Origin: an uncultured Candidatus Woesearchaeota archaeon
GTDB taxonomy: Archaea > Nanobdellota > Nanobdellia > Woesearchaeales > 21-14-0-10-32-9
Length of the DNA stretch: 14,180 nucleotides
Direction: 5' to 3'
Assembly: GCA_903891505.1 (NCBI GenBank)
Contig: CAITEO010000021.1
Coordinates: 1 to 14,180 of the forward strand
The notes under the pieces are model-generated. The model had not been told where the DNA came from and did no database searches. It saw only the letters and a program-made list of their open reading frames with translations. Shown here in pieces: positions 5,929 through 12,854 of the stretch. The translations under genes and the position numbers were made by a program. Position 1 is the stretch's first letter. Every line of letters starts with the position of its first letter.

Positions 5929-6909
5929 CTACGTAGAGAAAAACTCCGATGACTCACCCATATTAAGTTTCTTTTGAGATCCATGAACTCTTGCTCTTTT
6001 TCCAATAGTTGATTCTTTTAGAACAGCATGCTCAACAAATGCGTCCTCATTTATTATACTTTCAGATATAACTGATCCTTCAACATGAGCATTGCGTCCT
6101 ATTGATACGTTAGGTCCTATTATTGAGTTCTTCACCATAGCTCCTTTTGCTATGCACACTGGTTTTATTATTACACAATCATTCATATTCTTGTAAGCAA
6201 ACTTCATTTTGGATAGTAAGTATCTATTTGTTTCTAACAAATTCTCTATAGACCCACAATCCTGCCACACGTTAACATCGCTAGATATTATTCTCGCACC
6301 CCTATTTATCATAAGCTGAAACGCATCTGTTATTTGATATTCTCCTTTTGTCATTATTTTATTTTTCATTAAGAATTCTATGGATGAAAATAATTTTTCA
6401 GAATCCCTAACATAGTATAACCCGACAATAGCCTTATCAGATATTGGTGTCTCTGGTTTTTCTATAAGTTGAGTTATCATTCCATCATACATGAAAACAA
6501 CACCATACTTGCTAGGATCTTCTACGCGTTTCGTCCATATCACTCCATCAGCCTTCGCCTTTTTTATTACACCAAGATTTGTTTCGATCAATGTATCTGC
6601 AAGAAGAATCAGCATCTCTTCATTATGAACGTATTTCTTTGCGCCATAGACTGCATGTGCGACACCTTTCCTTTCTTTTTGTTGAAGATACTTCGCTTTG
6701 AACTTGTAGTTCTTTGCTATGTACTCCTTTAGTTCATTATTATCTTCATCGACAATAAATATTACCTCACTTATCTTTACATCTGCAACTCTATCAAGAA
6801 GATGTGCTAGAAGTGGTTTTCCTGCAACATGAATTAAAGGTTTAGGAGTTGTATTTGTGTGCGGTCCTAATTTCTCTGTTCTGCCAGCCATTGGAACAAT
6901 AAGTTTCAT
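5929..6909 (-). CDS. Sugar-1-phosphate nucleotidyltransferase with left-handed beta-helix
   Basis: A 326-residue protein of the glucose-1-phosphate nucleotidyltransferase family, expected to join a sugar 1-phosphate to an NTP to make an NDP-sugar such as UDP- or ADP-glucose for glycogen synthesis. The Rossmann-type catalytic domain (1-235) shows TTPKPLIHVAGKPL (20-33), LLADTLIE with likely metal-binding D105, DPSKYGVV, IEKP (150-152), GEYQITDAFQLMI (189-201) and VWQDCGSIENLLETNRYLL (214-232). Hexapeptide-type repeats follow (about 244-310). The signature loop is unusual: PMAGRTEKLGPHT, where relatives have PMAGxGTRLRPHT, so the second Gly and the conserved Arg of the NTP-binding loop are changed (Arg to Lys at residue 13). 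Activity is probably retained but the nucleotide preference may differ. Start ATG 6909 has GGGGG 8 nt upstream and its own promoter. Which sugar and which NTP are used cannot be read from the sequence. Confidence 0.88.
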   Translation of the reverse strand: MKLIVPMAGRTEKLGPHTNTTPKPLIHVAGKPLLAHLLDRVADVKISEVIFIVDEDNNELKEYIAKNYKFKAKYLQQKERKGVAHAVYGAKKYVHNEEMLILLADTLIETNLGVIKKAKADGVIWTKRVEDPSKYGVVFMYDGMITQLIEKPETPISDKAIVGLYYVRDSEKLFSSIEFLMKNKIMTKGEYQITDAFQLMINRGARIISSDVNVWQDCGSIENLLETNRYLLSKMKFAYKNMNDCVIIKPVCIAKGAMVKNSIIGPNVSIGRNAHVEGSVISESIINEDAFVEHAVLKESTIGKRARVHGSQKKLNMGESSEFFST

Positions 6910-6946
6910 GTCAATTACCCCCTGGAAGATAATTCTACACTTTCAG

Positions 6947-6969
6947 TATTTAAATCTTGTGAGATTTAA
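6947..6969 (-). promoter_or_regulatory. TATA box overlapped by an 8-bp inverted repeat
   Basis: On the minus strand TCACAAGATTTAAATA gives BRE/TATA about 25 nt before the expected start of a short leader for the nucleotidyltransferase gene. A perfect inverted repeat TTAAATCT-TGTG-AGATTTAA (6950-6969) covers the TATA box and BRE side, a position where a bound repressor would exclude TBP/TFB. The binding protein is unknown. Confidence 0.5.
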
Positions 6970-7006
6970 GGCTCTTGTAACATCCTCTTAAATTAATATA
7001 AAAATA

Positions 7007-7038
7007 ATTACTATCTATTAAAATTACTATTAATTAAA
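7007..7038. repeat. Two-copy 16-bp tandem repeat after the GT3 gene
   Basis: ATTACTATCTATTAAA and ATTACTATTAATTAAA lie back to back with two mismatches, just after the stop codon of the GT3 glycogen synthase gene. AT-rich; probably simple duplication. It may add T-rich termination signal on the minus strand. Confidence 0.5.
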
Positions 7039-7040
7039 AT

Positions 7041-8846
7041 CTATTTTTTCAAGACAGCAAAGTTGTGCGCCTCGATGTAGTTCTTCACGAGAACTCTCCA
7101 ATCAGCAAGATGAGATAATTCTTTAGCACGCACTTTATTATCAACTCTTTCAGGATGCTCCATGAGCGTGAATTTCTTCATCACATCATACAACTCAAGA
7201 AGTGACTCTTGTTTTGTCTTGCCATCGCGACCAATAATAAATATTCCTTTTCCCTCATTTTTTGTCTTCTGCTGAATAAACCTGCCAAAGCCAGCAAGAT
7301 CAGTTGTTATAGTTGGAACACCTAGTGCAGCCGACTCAAGCGGAGTATATCCCCATGGCTCATAGTAGCTAGGAAAAACAGCGAGATGACATCCTGCAGC
7401 CATATCATAAAAATCCAAATTAAGCAAAGGATCAACACCATTCAAAAATGATGGAAACAAAATTACTCTAACTTTATCCTCTTTCGTATTATTTAATCCC
7501 GCTGCACGACAAGCAGATATTATTCTATCCTGCTCCTCGAGAATGTTAAGTTTGTGCGTACACATTATTGGCGCACCTGTTCTTTTGAAATGCAAAAAAT
7601 CTTTTTTCATTTGTTGAATGAATTCAGTGGAAAGCAAATCTTCTTCCATCTCAGTTCCAGTCACAAAATCGTTAATTATATGCGTAATTATTTCATTTGA
7701 CTTAGATCTTACATAATTCTTTATGTGCGTATAGAAATTCTTGTTCTCAAGTACTTCTGCTTTCACACCAGAATTCTCAACACCTGTAAATATGAACGCA
7801 GTAATTGTTTTATCTGAATCATTTTGTTTCAACTCATTATTGAGCATCCCAAGTGCACCTATGTACAAATCCATTCCTTTGTTTTCAAATTCGTATCTAC
7901 ATGCAATGTAAAACATCAAATTCTTCGTCAAATCAAACCTATAATATGGAAAGAATGAATACGTTTGAAATTCACGAAGAATTTCACGAGCAGTAACATG
8001 CTTTATGGATGTTTCTTCTATTGAAGGAAAATCCTCTGTATTAAGTCCATTTAAAACAAGAACTTCTGGTTTTCTTCCCAGTATAAATTCTGATTCTCTT
8101 GCAGTTATTTCTGATACTGTCGTGAAAATAGTAGAGTTTTGTGCGCAGGCTCTTTCCGCAGTAAATTTAGCTGAAACATTAAGTTCTCTTGCACGAATCT
8201 CAGGATCGAATTTCCCGAGCAGGCCATACAAATCTTGCCCGCTTCCAGACATCGACCTACCTAGCATTGTAGCGTGTGTCGTGAACACACTCTTAATGCC
8301 CGAACCCAATAATTTTAATTTAAGGAATGAAAATCCAGTCATCCATTCATGTGCATGAATTATTGTTTTTTCAGGCTCAAAGAGCATGTTATCCTCAAGT
8401 CTTTTCAGCAATAACGCAGCAGCATAAGAAAAAAGCATAGGTTCTTCAAAATCCCATCCAGCATTCAAAGAATCTATTTTGAAATTATCCCAGAATTCTC
8501 CTTTTATTTCATTCTTCTTCGCAATAATACCTGTAAAATCTATAAGAAATGTCTTTGGTTCACCATGTATTAGCCAAGTTCCATAACGCACCACTATTCC
8601 TTGCTCTTTAAATTCATCTATTACACTTCTCACTCTTAATGGTGCATCTTCCTCTTGAAATTCCTCATCAGACTTGCCTTTTATGTAAGGACCGATGCAG
8701 TAATAATCCTTGTAATACTCTTTTATAAAAGGCATCTTACTTACAACAACAGAATAGATACCTCCTACTTTATTGCATACTTCCCAAGATATCTCAAAGA
8801 TAGTTTGTGCAAGTACCTGCATTTTTGTATTAATCAATCGTTCCAT
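7041..8846 (-). CDS. Glycogen synthase, GT3 family (eukaryote-like)
   Basis: A 601-residue glycogen synthase expected to transfer glucose from UDP-glucose onto the non-reducing end of an alpha-1,4-glucan. It matches GT3 (animal/fungal GYS-type) and not bacterial GlgA: FEISWEVCNKVGGIY (17-31), IIHAHEWMTG (162-171), TTHATMLGRSM (189-199), NGLN (266-269), CRYEFENKGMDLYI (316-329). The C-terminal block YYEPWGYTPLESAALGVP is followed by TITTDLAGFG; its E-x7-E pair is E496/E504. The ending DWRVLVKNYIEAH also matches GYS. It is shorter than the eukaryotic enzyme and lacks obvious phosphorylation tails or the Arg-rich glucose-6-phosphate helix. It starts 7 nt after the stop of the membrane-anchored DUF5752-like gene, so the two are co-transcribed. 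An ATG at residue 9 is a possible alternative start; neither has a clear ribosome binding site, suggesting coupling to the upstream gene. Confidence 0.9.
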   Translation of the reverse strand: MERLINTKMQVLAQTIFEISWEVCNKVGGIYSVVVSKMPFIKEYYKDYYCIGPYIKGKSDEEFQEEDAPLRVRSVIDEFKEQGIVVRYGTWLIHGEPKTFLIDFTGIIAKKNEIKGEFWDNFKIDSLNAGWDFEEPMLFSYAAALLLKRLEDNMLFEPEKTIIHAHEWMTGFSFLKLKLLGSGIKSVFTTHATMLGRSMSGSGQDLYGLLGKFDPEIRARELNVSAKFTAERACAQNSTIFTTVSEITARESEFILGRKPEVLVLNGLNTEDFPSIEETSIKHVTAREILREFQTYSFFPYYRFDLTKNLMFYIACRYEFENKGMDLYIGALGMLNNELKQNDSDKTITAFIFTGVENSGVKAEVLENKNFYTHIKNYVRSKSNEIITHIINDFVTGTEMEEDLLSTEFIQQMKKDFLHFKRTGAPIMCTHKLNILEEQDRIISACRAAGLNNTKEDKVRVILFPSFLNGVDPLLNLDFYDMAAGCHLAVFPSYYEPWGYTPLESAALGVPTITTDLAGFGRFIQQKTKNEGKGIFIIGRDGKTKQESLLELYDVMKKFTLMEHPERVDNKVRAKELSHLADWRVLVKNYIEAHNFAVLKK

Positions 8847-8853
8847 TTCATCA

Positions 8854-9423
8854 TCACAACATTAATCTTAATATTATTTCGAGCACAATAACTCCGAGCA
8901 GCATACCACAAATTAGCCCAAATAGGAAGTCTGCAACAACCATTTTTTTATGTATTTTTAGTAAAAAATCTAGTTTTAATGGAAAGCCTATCGCGAGAGA
9001 TGAGCCTTCTTTTTTCTTTTCAACATCATTATTTCCTCTAGAATCATTAACTATAACTGCCTGTTGTGAATCCTGCATGTCTTCTTTTCTTTGCTCCTCA
9101 AAATCTATATTCTTTTCAAGAACTTCATGCACAATCGGATTATGCCTTGTTTGAGTGTCACCAATTATCATTTTCGCTGTCTCTTTGCCTATTGCATCGG
9201 CTAGCACTGCTTTAATCAAATCTCTTTCCATAAGAGGTCTTATTTTATCCGCGAGAGACTTATTTTGCAAAGAATACTCTATCCAATTCGCAAAATCATT
9301 CTTATCATGTCCAACATAAGATGCGAACTCATCATCAGATACATCTTCATTCAATGCTGCAAGTAAATTATCTATATCAAAAGCTGCGCGTCTATCCAAA
9401 AATACAAAAGGTTCTCCTGTCAT
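8854..9423 (-). CDS. DUF5752-like protein with C-terminal membrane anchor
   Basis: A 189-residue protein (ATG at 9423) of unknown function. Residues 4-75 form a compact domain containing FVFLDRRAAFDIDNLLAAL and the block VGHDKNDFANWIEYSLQNKSLADKI. I recognise this as the DUF5752-type domain, found mainly in archaea and some bacteria. A charged, probably flexible linker (about 85-160) leads to one hydrophobic segment at the very C-terminus (about 162-188), making it look tail-anchored with the domain in the cytoplasm. No catalytic motif is visible. It is a paralogue of the next gene upstream and sits 7 nt before the GT3 glycogen synthase gene, so a role in recruiting or controlling glycogen synthesis at the membrane is possible; this is inference. 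GAGG lies 7 nt before ATG 9423; a GTG immediately upstream is an alternative start. The gene ends with three consecutive TGA codons. Confidence 0.78.
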   Translation of the reverse strand: MTGEPFVFLDRRAAFDIDNLLAALNEDVSDDEFASYVGHDKNDFANWIEYSLQNKSLADKIRPLMERDLIKAVLADAIGKETAKMIIGDTQTRHNPIVHEVLEKNIDFEEQRKEDMQDSQQAVIVNDSRGNNDVEKKKEGSSLAIGFPLKLDFLLKIHKKMVVADFLFGLICGMLLGVIVLEIILRLML

Positions 9424-9521
9424 CACTCATCCTCTTTTTTATTTCCTTAGTTTATTTTCTTTTCTATTCTTTCATATTTACTGTATTAATTTAGCATATA
9501 TATTCATATCTAAAAAATTAA

Positions 9522-9938
9522 TTAGTTATCTTTTAATTTATTCACAAGGTGCTTATACATAATAATTCTTGTATTGTGCAATTCGTTTGAATTAGCAAGC
9601 TGACTTGCAAGTTCTTCATCCTGAAATATATTCCTAACCCATGTTGCAAAATCATTCTTATCTGGAGTTACATGATGATTGAATGCATAATCTCCCAGCT
9701 CTCCTAATGCATCAGCTAACTCCTGAACATTTTTAACTGGTCTTCCATTGCAAAGTATGAAACAATTCTCCTGCGGAGCATCACCAAGAATTTTATACTT
9801 TGGCTTATGCTCAGATATAACAACTTTATTTGTGCGAACCACTTTTGGCTTTGCAGTCTCAGATTTATGCACAACTGCATTTTTATGCGCATGTTCTCCA
9901 TTATGAACATGTGCCTCATGAGATTTCTTCTTAGACAT
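9522..9938 (-). CDS. Small DUF5752-like protein with His-rich N-terminus
   Basis: A 138-residue soluble protein of unknown function. The first 24 residues hold six histidines (H7, 10, 12, 16, 18, 24), a possible metal-binding tail, followed by a Lys/Val-rich linker. The C-terminal domain (about 57-135) carries CFILCNGRPVKNVQELADAL and HVTPDKNDFATWVRNIFQDEELASQL, the same DUF5752-type core as the neighbouring membrane-anchored protein (shared DKNDFA.W). No transmembrane segment or signal peptide is present. The ATG at 9938 is chosen because GAGGTG ends 6 nt upstream; a GTG three codons earlier overlaps that site and is unlikely. It lies between the GH57 and membrane-anchored DUF5752 genes with gaps of about 95 nt on each side. 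The two paralogues could act together, as partners or as soluble and membrane-bound forms of one function. Confidence 0.75.
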   Translation of the reverse strand: MSKKKSHEAHVHNGEHAHKNAVVHKSETAKPKVVRTNKVVISEHKPKYKILGDAPQENCFILCNGRPVKNVQELADALGELGDYAFNHHVTPDKNDFATWVRNIFQDEELASQLANSNELHNTRIIMYKHLVNKLKDN

Positions 9939-9980
9939 AATACTCACCTCACTTACTATTTTTTCTACTGTCCTACTTTT

Positions 9981-9989
9981 TTATAATTT
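9981..9989 (-). promoter_or_regulatory. Possible TATA box of the His-rich DUF5752-like gene
   Basis: AAATTATAA on the minus strand lies about 47 nt before ATG 9938. Transcription would start near 9959, giving a leader of about 21 nt that includes the GAGGTGA ribosome binding site. The region is AT-rich throughout, so a chance match is possible. Confidence 0.35.
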
Positions 9990-10034
9990 GTTCTACTCTT
10001 TTTTATTTTTTAATTATTTATCAAATCTTAATTA

Positions 10035-11312
10035 CTATCCACTGAAAATCAAACTAGGATTTTCATGAATTTTTTCTGGTAAGGCAGCCCCTTCTCCAGA
10101 AACTATCTGGAGAAGACCTAGTTCTTTAAGTTCTGCTTTAACACGACGCGCAAAATCATTTAGTACATTCATGTACATAATGTACGCATCGTACGGGCTG
10201 TCATATGGGTTGAAATACTTATGAACATCACCATCACTAAACCATTTTGTGCACATATAATAAAGATGATCTGAAGTAGTAAGTTTTCTCCACGTAGCAA
10301 TCAATTGATAATTATTAGTAGCCTTGACATATTTTTCCATATCATAAAGTGCACGCGCCGCTGCCTGCTGCAAAGGATTACCAAGCCATGCACTTATATC
10401 TCTTTCAAGATCAGCCCAAGATACAAAGTTATGCATATCAACCGTGTCCCTTATAGGATATTTACGTGCAGCTTCACTAACCGTCACAAAATTATTATCA
10501 GGATGTTTTAATAGCTCGCCAGGAAGAAGTTCAAGGAAATTAAATATTCCTGTGTCTTCCCATTGATGTTCACCAAATGTCTCATAGTCCATGAATAAAT
10601 TAACAAGTTCTCCTCCACCATTAATTTGATTTATCCACTGAACATATTTCTCGACGCTAAGTGGATGCTCTTGCCAATTCTTATCGCTGAACCTAAACGC
10701 GACATCGTCGCTAAGTTTATAATTCTTAAGCAGAACTTTTATCTTTTCTGCATTAACTGCATTGTATACATGATTAGGACTTCGTCCATTCAAAATGTAA
10801 TCTGCGCCTTCTGCAAGTATTGCCTCAAAGCCCATATCCTGAATATATCTTGCAAGTTCATTGTTGAATATTAATTCTGTATTCCTAAATACAGTCGGTG
10901 TTTGGTTGAATAATTCCTGCATCTTTCGCCTATGCATCAAAACCTGCTCTTTGAATTCATCCTTAGAAAACAAAAATGCTAAACTATGATTATATGTCTC
11001 ACTAAGAAATTCCACACAGCCAGTATCAGCAAGGCGCTTGAAACTATCTATGACCTCAGGTGCAAATCTTTCAAACTGCTCTATAATAGATCCTGTGATG
11101 CTAAAGCTCACCTTGAACTTTCCATCATGCTGTTTAATTAAACGATAAAGAATATTATTAGTTTTCAAATAACATTTCTCTTTTACTTTATCTATAATTT
11201 GTCTGTTCTTATGCTCATCAAAATAATCAGTATGATTACCTATATCAAATATAGAATAATGACCTAACCTATGCGGCTGATGCACATGGAAATAAAAGCA
11301 GACACTTACCAT
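10035..11312 (-). CDS. GH57 family alpha-amylase/glucanotransferase
   Basis: A 425-residue GH57 glycoside hydrolase acting on alpha-glucans by a retaining mechanism; it could be an alpha-amylase, a 4-alpha-glucanotransferase or a branching-type enzyme. The five GH57 conserved regions are visible: HQP (11-13), GCVEFLSETYNHS (98-110), FRNTELIF (142-149, nucleophile E146), MDYETFGEHQ (241-250, acid/base D242) and WRKLTTSDHLYYM (341-353). It is short compared with GH57 branching enzymes (about 520 residues or more) and has no long C-terminal helical domain, so the amylase-like subgroup seems likeliest. No signal peptide, so it acts in the cytoplasm. Its ATG directly follows the TAG of the GT4 gene, and its GGGGGT ribosome binding site is made by the last codons of that gene. 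The pair is therefore translationally coupled and probably works on the same glucan. Confidence 0.9.
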   Translation of the reverse strand: MVSVCFYFHVHQPHRLGHYSIFDIGNHTDYFDEHKNRQIIDKVKEKCYLKTNNILYRLIKQHDGKFKVSFSITGSIIEQFERFAPEVIDSFKRLADTGCVEFLSETYNHSLAFLFSKDEFKEQVLMHRRKMQELFNQTPTVFRNTELIFNNELARYIQDMGFEAILAEGADYILNGRSPNHVYNAVNAEKIKVLLKNYKLSDDVAFRFSDKNWQEHPLSVEKYVQWINQINGGGELVNLFMDYETFGEHQWEDTGIFNFLELLPGELLKHPDNNFVTVSEAARKYPIRDTVDMHNFVSWADLERDISAWLGNPLQQAAARALYDMEKYVKATNNYQLIATWRKLTTSDHLYYMCTKWFSDGDVHKYFNPYDSPYDAYIMYMNVLNDFARRVKAELKELGLLQIVSGEGAALPEKIHENPSLIFSG

Positions 11313-12599
11313 CTATTGACCCCCTTTGGCAACTACTTCATCGTAGATATTTAAACATTTCGCTGCAGGAATATCCCATGTAGCATTTTTTGCCTCATAA
11401 TATCCCTTATGAGTTAATTCCTGATGCAGCGACGGATAGGACAGCAAAGCAAGTATCCTGCTTGCAATCTGATTAACATCCCAGAAATCAACTTTCAATG
11501 TATGATACAAAACTTCAGATATGCCTGATTGTTTAGAAATTATTGTTGGCGTCTTTTTTATCTGAGCCTCATATGGAACAACACCAAATGGCTCGCTAAC
11601 ACTAGGCATAACAAAAACATCAGCCATACTAAATAACTTCTCCGCCTGCTCTCTATTAAAAAAACCAGTGAAAATAAACTTGTGCCCAATGCCAAGTGCT
11701 GCTGTTTTTTCCATCATTTTATGCAGCATATCACCCGGACCTGCAAGAATAAATGTTGTGTTCGGAGCTTTCTCAAGAACCTTCTTCGCAGCCTCAACAT
11801 AATAATCAGGACCTTTCTGCAAAGTTACACGCCCCGCAAAAAGAACAATTTTATCTGTTGTCTTAATTGCTTCTGCTCTATATTCTATTTCCTCATTCAT
11901 CGGAGTAGCTGCATTATGCACAACAATAATCTTGGATGGATCAGCATAATACTTATCAACAATCATATCCTTAACTTTGTTACTAACAGTTATTATTTTA
12001 TCTGCTGCATCCATCCCCTCTTTTTCAACTTTGTAAATTTCAGGGTCCGCATGCAATCCTCCACTCTTATCAAATTCAGTAATATGAACATGTATAATCA
12101 TCGGTTTTCCTGTTTCTTTCTTTAGAGCAATAGCAGCTGGAAACGTAACCCAATCATGAGCATGAATAACATCAAATTCTTCTTCCATCGCAAGTAATTT
12201 TACTTGTTCTGCAAAACGATAAATCTCTTGTTTAAGATTTTTACCATACAAAGGTGTGCCTCTGTACTTGTTTTTGTCAGAGGATAAACTAACTTCTTTG
12301 TATGCTTTGTCATAAGACTCATTCGTTGCATATGCATGAAGAATAGAATCTATTTTTTTAACAGTTAACTTCACGTTTCTGTACTTGTTATTTGCTATTA
12401 GAATTTTGAACTTCGATTTAGATGTACTTAGTTTTTTATCAAGCCCATCATATACTTCCTCTGGTCCAGATGGCATAACAAAAGTTATGCTAACCCCTTT
12501 TGCTAGAAGCGCTTCGCTTAGTGCACTGCACACTATTCCTGCTCCCCCCGCAAAGAACGGAGGGAACTCCCATCCTAACATAAGTACCTTCAAACCCAC
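11313..12599 (-). CDS. GT4-type glycosyltransferase (glycogen-synthase-like)
   Basis: A 428-residue GT-B glycosyltransferase that transfers glucose or a similar sugar from a nucleotide sugar. The N-terminal domain opens with VLMLGWEFPPFFAGGAGIV (5-23), where GAG replaces the usual KGGL acceptor loop, then VIHAHDW (144-150) and HVHITEFDKSGG (170-181). The C-terminal domain has FAGRVTLQKGPDYYVEAA (254-271; R257 and K262 bind the donor phosphates) and SEPFGVVPYEA (335-345) with the E-x7-E pair E336/E344. Translation starts at GTG 12599, preceded by AGGGGT; the next ATG would remove the first beta-strand. It is first in the cluster, with its own TATA box, and abuts the GH57 gene. Coupled GT4-GH57 pairs fit alpha-glucan synthesis or remodelling. 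Whether it is a second glycogen synthase, a primer-making enzyme or a maltosaccharide enzyme is open. Confidence 0.85.
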   Translation of the reverse strand: MGLKVLMLGWEFPPFFAGGAGIVCSALSEALLAKGVSITFVMPSGPEEVYDGLDKKLSTSKSKFKILIANNKYRNVKLTVKKIDSILHAYATNESYDKAYKEVSLSSDKNKYRGTPLYGKNLKQEIYRFAEQVKLLAMEEEFDVIHAHDWVTFPAAIALKKETGKPMIIHVHITEFDKSGGLHADPEIYKVEKEGMDAADKIITVSNKVKDMIVDKYYADPSKIIVVHNAATPMNEEIEYRAEAIKTTDKIVLFAGRVTLQKGPDYYVEAAKKVLEKAPNTTFILAGPGDMLHKMMEKTAALGIGHKFIFTGFFNREQAEKLFSMADVFVMPSVSEPFGVVPYEAQIKKTPTIISKQSGISEVLYHTLKVDFWDVNQIASRILALLSYPSLHQELTHKGYYEAKNATWDIPAAKCLNIYDEVVAKGGQ

Positions 12600-12640
12600 A
12601 TACCCCTTTTTTGTTACGATTACATGACTGAAAGTTCTGC

Positions 12641-12656
12641 TATATAAATATTGTGA
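12641..12656 (-). promoter_or_regulatory. BRE/TATA promoter of the GT4-GH57 operon
   Basis: On the minus strand TCACAATATTTATATA ends about 41 nt before GTG 12599. Transcription near 12619 would give a leader of about 20 nt that includes the AGGGGT site. The 16 bases match the nucleotidyltransferase promoter (TCACAAGATTTAAATA) at all but two positions, suggesting common control. Confidence 0.55.
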
Positions 12657-12800
12657 ATCATTTCGAGTAAAACTTCTAATATGAGCTATATATGAAAATA
12701 AAAATTAAAACTAAAACTAAAATTTATAAGTAAGTAATAAATTAACTAAAATATTATCAATAGTATAATAACATCTAACTATTATACTTTCTTAAAAACG

Positions 12801-12814
12801 AAATATTTAAATAG
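12801..12814 (+). promoter_or_regulatory. BRE/TATA promoter of the winged-helix regulator
   Basis: CGAAATATTTAAATAG has a purine-rich BRE and a consensus-like TATA box. Transcription would start near 12833, about 20 nt before the ATG. The AGGAGA at 12834-12839 is 15 nt from the ATG, too far for a normal ribosome binding site. Confidence 0.55.
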
Positions 12815-12854
12815 TTGCATTATTCTAAAAAATAGGAGATAATTGTGATTCCAT

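Noticed and set aside
8005..8358. 117-codon plus-strand frame inside the GT3 gene
   Set aside because: It is a shadow of the conserved glycogen synthase frame, with no start signal and no recognisable domain.
11682..12125. 147-codon plus-strand frame inside the GT4 gene, rich in Cys, Asn and Phe
   Set aside because: Antisense to conserved GT4 motifs; the odd composition is what complementing AT-rich codons gives.
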